From Clarkia xantiana subsp. parviflora (lineage: Eukaryota; Streptophyta; Magnoliopsida; Myrtales; Onagraceae): DNA of 64,000 nucleotides. The notes beneath the pieces were generated by a model. That model worked only from the letters and a program-made list of their open reading frames with translations, was not told the DNA's origin and made no database searches. The stretch covers positions 9,177,703-9,241,702 of the forward strand of contig JAPTYO010000020.1 in assembly GCA_036873135.1 (NCBI GenBank), given 5' to 3'. The position numbers and the translations under genes are program-made. Positions 24,735 through 35,139 of the stretch are shown in pieces (the stretch's first letter is position 1; each line of letters starts with the position of its first letter).

Positions 24735-25529
24735 CTCTCTAAGGTACTTAGTTTCCTTTAGGAGCTTTGTGCTAGGCGAGGACCTGAAAAGGGGTGGGGA
24801 TGTCCCTTGATTCCACTCTGAAGCTTAAGTCAGTAATGGATTTAGAAAGAGTATTGTAAAGTATGAGAATTAAGATTGTAAAACATATATAATGCTCCCT
24901 TCTTTATAGGGAGAGATTACCGACTTTGAATGGCGGCTTGCTGTGCCTTGATTGGTTGTTCAATGGTGGTGGTTGCCTTTCTCTGATTGGTTGAAAGGGA
25001 CGGTGAAGAGTCAGTAGGTGACAAGCAGGTCGCCACCTCGCCATTTCTTACTGTGGAAGGTTTCTTTAACTAGGTGATGAGCAGGTTGCCACCTAAGTTT
25101 TACCTTGAGAGGAAGGTTTCTTCAGACCTAAAGGCGGCGAGCAGGTTACCAGCTGGTACCTTTTCCTTAGGAGGGAAGGTTTCTTCTAAGGTGGTCAAAG
25201 CAGGTCTCCAGCTATCCTTTCCTTAGGAGGGAGGTTTCCTAAAGGCGGCGAGCAGGTCTCCACCTGTCATTTCCTTAAGAGGGAAGGTTTCTTTATTCGT
25301 TTTGTGGTAGTCAACTTGACTCTTACTTTAAGAGGGAGAGTTTTGAGTGACCTTATCGTCTCGCCTATCTTCGATAGTCGCTTTGAGAGTCGACCTTCCC
25401 TTGTATAGTCGTCGACCATTTATCCTTATCTCCTCGAGTTAAAGGTGAATGGTCGTCGACTTCTTTTTCTTAGAGTCTCGACTTTTATATCATCGACCCA
25501 TGTCAAATCGCCTCGAATCATATCCAACA
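24735..25529 (-). repeat. G2 5' LTR, left end missing
   Basis: Aligns with 15728-16506 of the G2 3' LTR and ends CATATCCAACA at 25529, followed by GCCAT and the G1 array. The first 95 bp or so of the LTR are missing, and the sequence to the left is the region downstream of the G3 antisense gene. There is no primer site, so this is a deletion junction. Confidence 0.88.
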
Positions 25530-26605
25530 GCCATCTTGGGAACGTAGTGTCAACAATCAATTTGTAGACGCCATTCTTCTATCGATTTGTCGACGTACCT
25601 AGGCTTTATCACCATCTTGGGCACGTAGCTTCGACTATCGATTTGTAGACACCATTCATCTATCAAGTTGTCGACGTACTTAGGCTTTATCGCCATCTTG
25701 GGCACGTAGTGTCGACAATTGATTTGTAGACGTCATTCTTCTATCGAGTTGTCGACGTACCTAGGCTGTATCGCCATCTTGGGCACGTAGTGTCGAAAAT
25801 CGATTTGTAGACGCCATTCTCGAGTTGTCGACGTACTTAGGCTTTATCGCCATTTTGGGCACGTAGTGTCGACAATCGATTTGTAGACGCCATTCTTCTA
25901 TCGAGTTGTCGACGTACCTAGGCTTTATCGTCATATTGGGCACGTAGTGTCGACAATCGATTTGTAGACGGCATTCTTCTATCGAGTTTTCGACGTACCT
26001 AGGCTTTATCGCCATCTTGGGCACGTAGTGTCGATAATCGATTTGTAGACGCCGTTCTCTATCGAGTTTCGACGTACCTAGGCTTTATCGCCATCTTGGG
26101 CGCGTAGCGTCGGCAATCGATTTGTAGACGCCATTATTCTATCGAGTTGTCGACGTACGAAGGCTTTATCGCCATCTTGGGCACGTAGCGTCGACAATCG
26201 GTTTGTAGACGCCATTCTTCTATCGAGTTGTCGACGTACCTAGGCTTTATCGCCATCTTGGGCACGTAGTATCGACAATCGATTTGTAGACGCCATTCTT
26301 CTATTGAGTTGTCGACGTACCTAGGCTTTATCGCCATATTGGGCACGTAGTGTCGACAATCAATTTGTAGACGTCATTCTTCTATCGAGTTGTCGACGTA
26401 TCTAGGCTTTATCGCCATCTTGGGCACGTAGTGTCGACAATCGATTTGTAGACGTCATTCTTCTATCGAGTTGTTGACGTACCTAGTATTTATCGGCATC
26501 TTGGGCACGTAATGTCGACAATCTATTTGTAGACGCCATTCTTCTATCAAGTTGTCGATGTACCTAGGCTTTATCGCCATCTTAGGCACGTAGTGTCGAG
26601 GTCTA
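25530..26605 (-). repeat. G1 tandem array, right part (81-bp unit)
   Basis: About 13 copies of an 81-bp unit containing GTCGACGTACCTAGGC, TTTATCGCCATCTTGGGC, ACGTAGTGTCGACAATCG and TTGTAGACGCCATTCTTC. 81 bp is 27 codons, so open frames on the minus strand (25761-26024, 26134-26346) follow from the period. The array occupies the place between G1 protease and the antisense gene. Confidence 0.95.
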
Positions 26606-26689
26606 TATTCATTCATTATTTCCTTAATATTAACTTAAAAAAATGAAGCTTCGAGATATTAGTCATAAATATAAAAGAGTACTCCTTAG

Positions 26690-28145
26690 AAATTTTATGA
26701 CCTTTCTGGGCGCCGAGTCGATGTGTAGTAACAGTGGCATGCCATGGCCTAGTCTCCCCTAACATCTCCTATCCCCCGAGGTGTTGGAAATTTCAAGATT
26801 TGATGGGAAGTCGAAGGGATAATTCGGTGAGGATTGAGGGTGGTTCTTCCAATGATGGCGTTGTAGGCGGAAGTGGCGTCGACAACTACGAAGAGTACGT
26901 CAATTGTTAAGATTTTATCCTTGCTTCCCAAGATAATTGGCAAACGAATGGCGCCCATGGGATAGACGGTTTCTCCTGTAAAGCCTGTCAGGGGGAAGAT
27001 GACTTTCTTCAAATCTTTCTTGGTGAATCCTAATTGTAGGAAGGCTTTGTAGAAAAGAATATCTAATGAACTTCCACTGTCGATAAGGACCCTCTTGACC
27101 TCATAGCCTGATACGATGAGGGTAATCACCAGAGCGTCTTGATGAGTTGATTTATCATCAAAAGATCATCTGTTGTGAAACTGATAATTTATGAGTCGGG
27201 GTCTCGAGGACTTTTCCCCATTAGGGCTGTCGTGGATATTTGGGCGGCATATACCTCTCGAGCTGAATTTTTCTCGCCCCAGGACGCAAATACTCCCGCA
27301 ATAACATTCACTACTCCCCTCTGGATAGGGGCGGCGTGATTATGAGGTGGTGAGCGAGAAGCTTCTATGCCGTTTTCTAGGGGTAATAGCTGGCTTTTCC
27401 ACGAATTTTAACAATTTTTCTCTTTGAATAAGCGTTTCAATGTCTTGTTTTAGGATAGTACATTCATTCGTGTCGTGCCCCCGGGTGTGATGGTATCGAC
27501 AATAGTCGTTTATCTCTTGACCCATCACATTCTTCCTTATTGGAGGGGGATCATCTAATCTGAGCTTTTCCATCTCTTGAAGTACTACTGAGATGTTGTG
27601 CGTGAGGGGAGTGTACCTTGCTGGATGGGGATTAACATCCCTTTTCTGATTCTGGCGATTTCCTTGTCGGAAGTCCCCACTTAGTTTTTCCTCTCTTTTT
27701 GGAGGTCGGGAAGCAGATGTCTCCTCAAATTTGGCGGAAATGGCTTGCTTCTTGATCTCCGCAGGTGACTTCTCGTGTGACCTCTCTAAGTCGATATACA
27801 TCTTGACTCTAATGGCGAAGGCATCAATCTTTCTCACGGGCTTCGTCACCATGCTATCTTTTATAGCTTGACTCTGGCTCCTTAGACCTCTCCAGAAAGT
27901 CTGTATCACCTATCAGTGGCTTCTTCGTTCAACTGCTGGAGTATTTTATGGTATCTGGTATCATAACTGGCCAAGGTTTCATCGGGACCTTGTTCAATTT
28001 TATCCAAAAAGTCCATACTCTTGAGGCGTTGCCTCTGGCCAATATTCCCCTCGATGAACTTGGTCTTTAATTATTCCCATGAATCTATGGAATTGTCGGG
28101 GAGGCCATAGAACTACGTAGAGGCTTCTTCTTTGAGAGTGGTCGG
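26690..28145 (-). pseudogene. gag: G1 gag C-terminal half and protease
   Basis: Continues the gag that begins at 39755, after G4. From the right: TLKEEAS, LKTKFIEGNIGQRQRL and DKIEQGPDETLASYDTRYHKI, then a frame change to the segment at 27909-27340 with the CX2HX4HX4C knuckle (CRYHHTRGHDTNEC). Protease follows (27129-26749): VLIDSGSSLDILF keeps the catalytic Asp-Ser-Gly, and AYNAIIGRTTLN is the typical C-terminal flap region. TAG at 26749 probably replaces Gln, since AMACHCYYTSTRRPE follows in frame. No RT follows: after about 60 codons the frame ends and the array begins. Confidence 0.85.
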
Positions 28146-28461
28146 TGATGGGTTCGAGTACAGCCGTTAGGCCCTTTAACGGTGAGGAAACGGAAAACAT
28201 GCCCGGTGGGCCCTAAACGAAGGCCAAGATGGCCCAGACAAAGGATCCCGACCAAAGGAACCCGAGGATGAGAGGTCCCGACAGAGTCGGACCTGATCAG
28301 CGAGCTGAACGCTCCCGACGAAGTGCCTCTGAGTAGGCCCAGATGATGAATCCCTGAGAACAATAGGCCCTGTCACGATGACGAGGGGCCCCGGGCGGTG
28401 ACACAACGAGATAACTCTGGAGTCCCCGATGTTAGTCGGGACTCGTTATCAGAGGATAAGG

Positions 28462-28605
28462 CCGAGATACGCGGGGCGTGGCCGAGATACGCGAAACGTG
28501 GTTGAGATACACGGAGCGTGGCCGAGATACGCGGGGCGTGGCCGAGATAAGCGAGATCATGGCCTAGATAGGCAGGATCACATCCGAGATACGCGGGATA
28601 CGGGC
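28462..28605 (+). repeat. 20-bp tandem repeats in G4 LTR U3
   Basis: About seven imperfect copies of GGCCGAGATACGCGGGGCGT just upstream of the TATA box; the same set is in the 3' LTR. The position suggests promoter-proximal enhancer repeats, but this is inference. Confidence 0.85.
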
Positions 28606-28651
28606 TAACCACCCCCAACGGTTCACCAGGTAACTGAGGTATCTCTTCGCC

Positions 28652-28658
28652 TATAAAA
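28652..28658 (+). promoter_or_regulatory. G4 LTR TATA box
   Basis: TATAAAA within CGCCTATAAAAGGGCAAG, about 200 bp from the LTR end, the usual place for the U3/R boundary promoter. The same sequence is in the 3' LTR at about 38877. Confidence 0.8.
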
Positions 28659-28860
28659 GGGCAAGAGGTCACCTCAGATCACTTACGTTGAAATACATTA
28701 CTTGAGATTACTGCTTGCCAGTCCGCACGAGATACTCATTTAAGCATCGGAGAGGGATTCTGGGTCACCGCCCGGTCTATCCCCTCTTGCAGGATTGCGT
28801 GGAGCGAAGGAGCTAGGATCGCCATCAAAGTCCGTACCGGAGTTCCACCGTGATCCAACA

Positions 28861-28878
28861 TTGGCGCCGTCTGTGGGA
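28861..28878 (+). other. G4 primer binding site
   Basis: TTGGCGCCGTCTGTGGGA directly after the LTR. The first ten bases fit the acceptor end of tRNA-Asp; the rest does not. The same start occurs in G1, G5 and G6, which ties the four elements together. Confidence 0.8.
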
Positions 28879-28895
28879 ACAAACAAAAAGCTGAT

Positions 28896-31800
28896 ATGCC
28901 TTCTACTCGTTCAATGGCGGCTGGCAAGCAATGAAAGCAAGAACAATCTGGTGGCTCTCGTCACCCCGCTGCAACAACTCTGAATTCATTACCAGAACAG
29001 GAGGTAAACCAGAATCATCCCGCCGCTGAGCTCTCGCAGACAGGGGGGCACAATGAAGGTTTTGAAGAGATTGCCGCTCAGCACCAGGGCAACAGGGAGC
29101 AGGAGGCTCCCCCAGCTACGGACCTGACAAGAGCCGTGGCAGAAGCCATGCCCATGTTTTTGGCAGCTGTGGAGGCTCTCTTAGATCGGAGGGAGGCCGC
29201 GAACAGGAAGGAGGAGATGCCCCCGTTAGAAGAAGCGGCCCCACCAGAAGGGGTTCGTAACGTACAGGAGGCTCCGCCTCGAAGCCAGGACAGGAGTAGG
29301 GCGTCCATTCAGCCAGAGAGATTCGTGGTTGATGGGCCAGGACCAGTACAGCACAGGACCATTCCCCTGAACGGTCCTATCACCCCCGATCAGGTGGTAA
29401 AGATCGTGAACATCTGCATGGGAGAGCAGAAGCCGCTGGTGACGGAGCTGAGGGATCGATCTACTCATCCCTTCGTTCCTCGACTTATAGAAACCTTAGC
29501 CCCGCCAGGGCTGGGTATCCCCACGATAAAGGAATACGATGGCGAAGGAGATCCGGTTCGTCATGTCCAGAAGCACCTCATGGCGTGTCTGGGAAGAGCC
29601 CCGAATGAAGACATAGTGTGTACACTGTTCCCGAACACGCTTGGAGAAAGAGCCCTGACCTGGTTCTTTAGTCTGCCCCCAGGCTGCATCACTTGCTGGG
29701 CAGATATGCACGACCGGTTCATTCAGCAGTACCAGGGTCGTAGACGTTTGCTGAAGAGCGTGAGGTCCCTGACCCAGGTGGTACAGAGGCCCGACGAATC
29801 GCTGGCACACTATTACCAGCGTTACACTGCCAGTGTGGCGGAGATTGACGAGGAGATCTCGGAGGGTGAAACCATCCGTACATTCATTCGGAACCTAACG
29901 GCCCCCTACGGTTCCGACCTAATGCACAGCGTGGCCGAGAAAGCCGTGTGGAATATGGAGGCACTACAGAAGAGGGTGAAGCGGCAAATCGATGTCCAAG
30001 AGTAAAAGATAGCCGCTGGAGAGCTGGAGCCCCCGAAGTCGAATAAGGGGAAACAGTCGGTTAAACCTTTCGACGATCGTAAGTCAAAGGGTAAACCCGA
30101 GGGCAGTCGGGATCGAGGACGCTCTGGTCGGAGGGATGATAGACGTTCTTTAAGGAAGGACAAGCGGGAGGATCTTGACATTCCTCTCAACTGCTCCATG
30201 GCGGAGGTACTAACGGTCATGGAACAACAAGGTATCTCCAGGTACCCCCCAAAGAAGGATGGAGAATTCTTAGGGTCCCGTACGGATCGCTACTGCCGAT
30301 TTCACCGCGCAAATGGCCACGATACCAACCATTGTCGGGAGCTGAAGAAGGAGATCGAGAAACTGATCCAGAAGGGGAAGCTCAAGGAGTTTGTCAGGGA
30401 TAAACGGTGTCGATCCCGCTCTCGGTCCCGATCGCGGTCCCGTTCCCGATCCCGCGATCGGTCCCCAAAGAAGAAGAGGTCCGATCCGGAGCCGTCCGGT
30501 GCTCGCAAGGAACGACGGGGCACCATTAATGTGATTCACGGAGGGTTTGCTGCTGGAGGTGATACCTCGTCCTCCCGGGAGGTCTACGCCTCTAGAATTC
30601 CTACGGCTGTGGTATTGGGAAAAAGGTCCCGATCCTGGACCCTGAAAGAAGAGATGGTGATCTCCTTTTCGTCGGAGGATCTCATAGGCGTGGAGACTCC
30701 GCACGATGACGCCTTGGTTGTGACCTTGGATGTAGACGGGTACGAGATGAAGCGAATTCTGATCGACGGAGGGAGCTCCTCCGACATTCTATTCATGGAC
30801 GCCCTAGAGGCTATGGGGAAAACGAAGAAAGATCTGAAGGAGGCAAACTTCCCGATGGTCGGGTTCTCTGGCTCTACCTCCTATCCGCTAGGGGTAATCA
30901 CCTTACCAGTGGAATTTGGTAGTGGGTGGAAATTAGAAAGGAGGAACGTGGAGTTCGTGGTAGTTGATTCCGCGGGGACTTACAACGCGATTATCGGGAG
31001 AACCACCATCAATCCCCTGATGGCAGTTGCCTCGACAGTGCACCATAAGATGAAGTTCCCGACCGACCACGGAGTCGGAGAAGTCAAGGGTGATCAGGTA
31101 GCTTCTCGAAAATGCTATGTTAACGCCACCCGAAGACGAAGGCGAGAGGCCATGACTGTCCTCCAGACAGATACAGATCCTAGAGAGGAGTTTGGGCGTC
31201 CCGCCCCCGTAGAAGATCTAAAATAAGTTGAGATCGACGGACCCCAGAGCAAGGTGAAAATTGGGTCTGCTCTGACTGAGGAGACAGCCCAAAAATTGAT
31301 TGAGTTGCTGAAGGAGTTCAAGGAGCTATTTGCCTGGTCCCCGAGCGATATGCCAGGAATCAGCCCCGATGTGATCGTACACGAGCTGAAGATAGACCCC
31401 GCAATCAAACCTATCACGCAGAAAAGGCGTCCGATGGGCACAGACAAGAAGATTGCGATCCAGCAGGAGGTGGGAAGGTTGCTCGATGCCAGGTTTATTA
31501 AAGAGCTCCGATTCCAGACTTGGGTTGCTAATCCAATACTGGTGAAGAAGACTAATGGGAAGTGGCGGATGTGTGTGGATCTACGCGACCTGAATAAAGC
31601 TTGCCCGAAGGACTGTTATCCGCTCCCGAGAATCGACCAGCTGGTGGATGCCACGTCGGGACATGAGCTGTTGAGCTTCATGGACACATATTCGGGCTAT
31701 AACCAGATCAAGATGGCCAAGGAAGACGCTCCTCACACAGCGTTTTATGCAGACAGTGACATCTATCACTACGATGTCATGCCTTTCAGATTAATCAACG

Positions 31801-34502
31801 CCGGGGCAACCTATCAGCGGATGGTGAATAAACTGTTCGGAGATATGCTGGGGGAAACCATGGAAGCTTACGTGGATGATATGCTGGTGAAGTCCCGACA
31901 AGCCGAGGATCATGTGCACAACCTAACCCTGGCGTTTGAGCGGATGAGGCTTCATCAGGTCCGTTTAAACCCGACAAAATGCGCCTTCGGAGTCCACTCA
32001 GGGAAATTTTTGGGCTTTATGGTGAGCCAGAGAGGAATTGAAGTGAATCCCGAGAAGCTGAGGGCGATTGAGGAGATGCAGTCCCCGATAAACCATCGGG
32101 AGGTACAAGTGCTGAATGGCCGACTAGCTGCAATGAATCGTTTCCTGTCCAAAGCCAGCGACCGATCAATGCCATTTTTCGAAGTCCTGAGGGCCAACAA
32201 GAAATTTGAGTGGAGCGCCAAGTGTGAAAAGGCGTTCCAAGCACTCAAGCAGCACCTTCGCACCCTCCCGCCGTTGGCGAAACCGGTTCCAGGCGAGCCG
32301 CTCTATCTTTATTTGGCTGTTTCTGAATTTGCCATTAGCTCTGTGTTAGTAAAGATTGTCAAGGGTAATCAAGTCCCCGTCTATTATGTAAGCAAGGCGT
32401 TTGCCAAGTCTTAATTGAATTATCCCGCCGTTGAGAAGTACCTCTTTGCGTTGATTATTACTGCTCGGAAGCTAAGGCCTTATTTCCACGCACACGAGAT
32501 CACTGTGCTAACGAACCAGCCTTTGAAGCATTTTTTGAACCGACCGGATGCGTCGGGAAGATTAGTGAAATGGGCAGTAGAGCTTAGTGAGTTTCGCATA
32601 CACTTTGCTCCAAGAACGGCCATCAAGGGCCAGGCATTGGCAGATTTCATAGCAGAATCTACAGCCCCCGATCTAGAAGAAGCGGGCCCTGTAGAGGGGG
32701 CAACCATGGAGGTCCCGACAGAAGAACAACCAGAGAGGGCAGAGCAATCAGAACAGCCAAACGGGGAAAATACCTGGGAAATGTACACGGATGGCTCCTC
32801 GAGTTCAGACGGATCAGGAGCAGGCTTTTTGTTGATACCACCGGGTGAAGGTGAACCGCTCCGATACGCCTTGGCGTTAATATTCAAGGCCACAAACAAT
32901 GAAGCGGAGTATGAAGCTCTTATCACAGGCCTAAAAATTGCTAAAGGCACTGGAGTCGATCACTTGGGAGTGAAGTGTGACGCAGCTTTAATCGTGAACC
33001 AGGTTCAAGGGCGATACGAAGCGAGAAGTCCGATAATGAAGAAATACCTACGCGGGGTACAAGCCCTGAAGGAGAGCTTTAAAAGCTTCGATATCGAGGC
33101 AATCCCGAGGGAGGAAAACGTAGAGGCAGACGCCCTGAGCAAATTTGCCCTGGGGGCACCCTTGGAAGAAAATCGGAAGGTGCACTTCTTGGAGAAGGTG
33201 ATCTTATCGACCATCGACCCGACACAGGGGTGTGCCATTGAGGCAAAACCGGAGGAGGAGCCCACTTGGATGACCCCGATAGTCGCATACTTGACTACGG
33301 GGACAGTCCCCGATGAAAAAGTAGCAGCCAACAGGATATGTCGGATCGCGTCTAATTATGTGATGCTGGACAATCAGCTATACAAGAAGGGCTGGTTCTC
33401 AACTCCGTACTTGAAGTGTGTGGCAGAGCCCGACACCAATCGAATCCTGAAGGAGGTGCATGAAGGGGTTGCGGCTTGTCATGAAGGGGCCCGATCCATT
33501 ATGAGGAAAGTGTTGAACTTGGGCTATTATTGGCCTACGATGAACAAGGAAGCGACGACGTTGGTCCGATCCTGTGACGCGTACCAGAGGTACGCCCCGA
33601 GTATCGTGGCTCCGGCCGCTAATCTGACATCCATCAAGAGCGCGTGGCCCTTCGCGCAATGGGGCATCGACTTGGTGGGACCTCTTCCACAAGCACAAGG
33701 TCAATATAAGTATTTACTTGTAGCAATCGATTATTTTTCGAAATGGATAGAGGCAAAGGCGTTGGCCAGAACGACGGGGAACCAGATCGTCAAGTTCCTC
33801 CAGACCCATATTGTGTCCAGATACGGGATTCCTAAGGTGGTGATCAGCGACAATGGTCCACCGTTTAACGGCTCTCAGGTGAGGGAGTATCTGGAGGAGT
33901 TGAACATCGAGCATCGGACAGCTTCTGTACGCCATGCTCAAACTAACGGTCAGGTGGAATCAGCCAACAAAATCGTGATGGATGGCCTAAAGAAGAGGGT
34001 CTATGCCTTGAAGGGCAAATGGCTGAACGAACTAGAAAACGTGCTTTGGGCTGTTAGAACGACACCCAAACGATCAACGGGGGAGACTCCGTTTGGCCTC
34101 GTTTATGGCACGGAGGCTGTCGCCCCCGTGGAGGTAGCTCTGGCGTCCCATCGGATGAGATATTACGAGCCTCTGACGAATGATGAGATGAGACGTATGG
34201 ACTTGGACTTGCTCGAAGAGAAGAGGCGGGAAGCAGATGAAGTCCAAGCTCGAATGCGTTTGGTGACGGCCAGGTACTACAATCGGCGAGTAAAGTCCCG
34301 ACAGTTCTTCGTCGGGGAGCTGGTTTGGCGTCGCAACGAGTTCACCCTTTTGGATCGAATCAACAAGATGTCACCAAAATGGGAAGGACCTTATAAGGTC
34401 GTGGGGATGCCAGCTCCAAACGCGTACAAGTTGGAAGACCTCGATGGCAGAACGTTAAAGCATTCTTTTAGTGGCGAACACTTGAAGAAACACCATGCTT
34501 GA
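28896..34502 (+). pseudogene. gag-pol: G4 gag-pol polyprotein, one frame with four stops
   Basis: 1869 codons in one frame. Order: gag core (IKEYDGEGDPVRHV, ALTWFFSLPPG, FIQQYQGRRRL), knuckle CRFHRANGHDTNHC at about 30300, an Arg-Ser run at 30408-30470, VIHGGFAAGG, protease (RILIDGGSSSDIL, where the usual DSG is DGG), RT (NPILVKKTNGKWRMCVD, LPRIDQLVD, AYVDDMLVKS), RNase H (YTDGSSSSDGSG, NNEAEYEALITGL), integrase (CHEGA zinc finger with its last Cys changed to Tyr, GIDLVGPLP, ISDNGPPF, VESANKIV, KWEGPYKV). In-frame stops: 28932, 30003, 31224, 32412. There are no frameshifts, so decay is slight; protein-level activity is unlikely given the protease and zinc-finger changes. Confidence 0.93.
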
Positions 34503-34960
34503 TGAAAGTCGCCTTAAGTGGTGCCCGATAAAGTCGCCTTAAGTGGTGCCCGATGTAAAATCGCCTTAAATGGTGTATGTTGTTTATCGTTTAATTCGAT
34601 GTAAGCAAATTTTATGCCATCAATAAATAAAGAGGTTGCTTCCAATCAGAGCTATTCTTAGATTTATGCTAAGTATCAAAGTCGCCTTGAGTGGTGCACG
34701 AGAAAAGTCGCCTTAAGTGGTGCATGATGACAAGTCGCCTTAAGTGGTGCACGATTCTTAGATTTATTCTAAGTACTGGTGCACGATATTAAGTCATCTT
34801 AAGTGATGCACGAGATTAAGCCGCCTTAAGTGGTGCATGATGAAAAGTCGCCTTAAGTGGTGCACGATATTAAGTCGTCTTAAGTGATGCACGAGATTAA
34901 GTCGCCTAAAGTGGTGCATGATGATAAGTCGCCTTAAGTTGTGCAAATTAGTAAATCGTT
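34503..34960 (+). repeat. G4 short tandem repeats after pol
   Basis: A dozen or so imperfect units of 25-35 bp built on AAGTCGCCTTAAGTGGTGCA. They begin immediately after the polyprotein stop and end about 180 bp before the 3' end of the antisense gene. Confidence 0.9.
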
Positions 34961-35139
34961 GGGAATGAGGTACGAAAATGTCTTAAGTGTCGAAGTATCG
35001 ACCTAAGCAAGAATAGTAAAGCCACTCGGAGAAGTGCATTGAAAAGATCGGAACTAAGGAGGTCTGATAAATTAATAAGGGCTCAAAGGCCCAACGATTA
35101 CAAAAGCGAAGAAAATACAAGGAATCTAAAGATAAGCAG

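Larger units (their letters stand above)
15631..25529 (-). mobile_element. G2, nested gypsy element with internal losses
   Basis: Minus-strand element of the same family as G0, inserted in G1's tandem array. The duplication GCCAT stands at 15626-15630 and 25530-25534, and the array unit reads on perfectly once G2 is removed. From left: 3' LTR, tandem array, integrase and RNase H, then copia C inserted at 19544, G3 inserted in copia C at 22258, then a truncated 5' LTR at 24735. G2's RT, protease, gag and primer site, and the right parts of copia C and G3, are gone, which points to one large deletion ending at about 24735. LTRs differ by about 5 percent by eye. Confidence 0.88.
28146..28860 (+). 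repeat. G4 5' LTR
   Basis: 715 bp, TGATGGGTTCGAGTACAGCC to CGTGATCCAACA. Contains the 20-bp repeats at 28462-28605, a TATA box at 28652, and a U5 with TAAGCATCGGAGAGGG, a block shared with the G5 and G6 LTRs. Confidence 0.95.

Noticed and set aside
25761..26346. Minus-strand open frames with repeated peptide MAIKPRYVDNSIEEWRLQ
   Set aside because: Product of the 81-bp array (27 codons). No start context and no conservation beyond the repeat.
25530..26605. CRISPR-like look of regular repeats
   Set aside because: Units are directly adjacent without unique spacers, and the context is a plant retroelement.
30270..30704. Long minus-strand open frame opposite G4 gag (144 codons) and others opposite RT
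   Set aside because: Shadow of a conserved coding strand with Arg/Ser-rich codons; no motif, and unlike the antisense genes it overlaps gag-pol itself.
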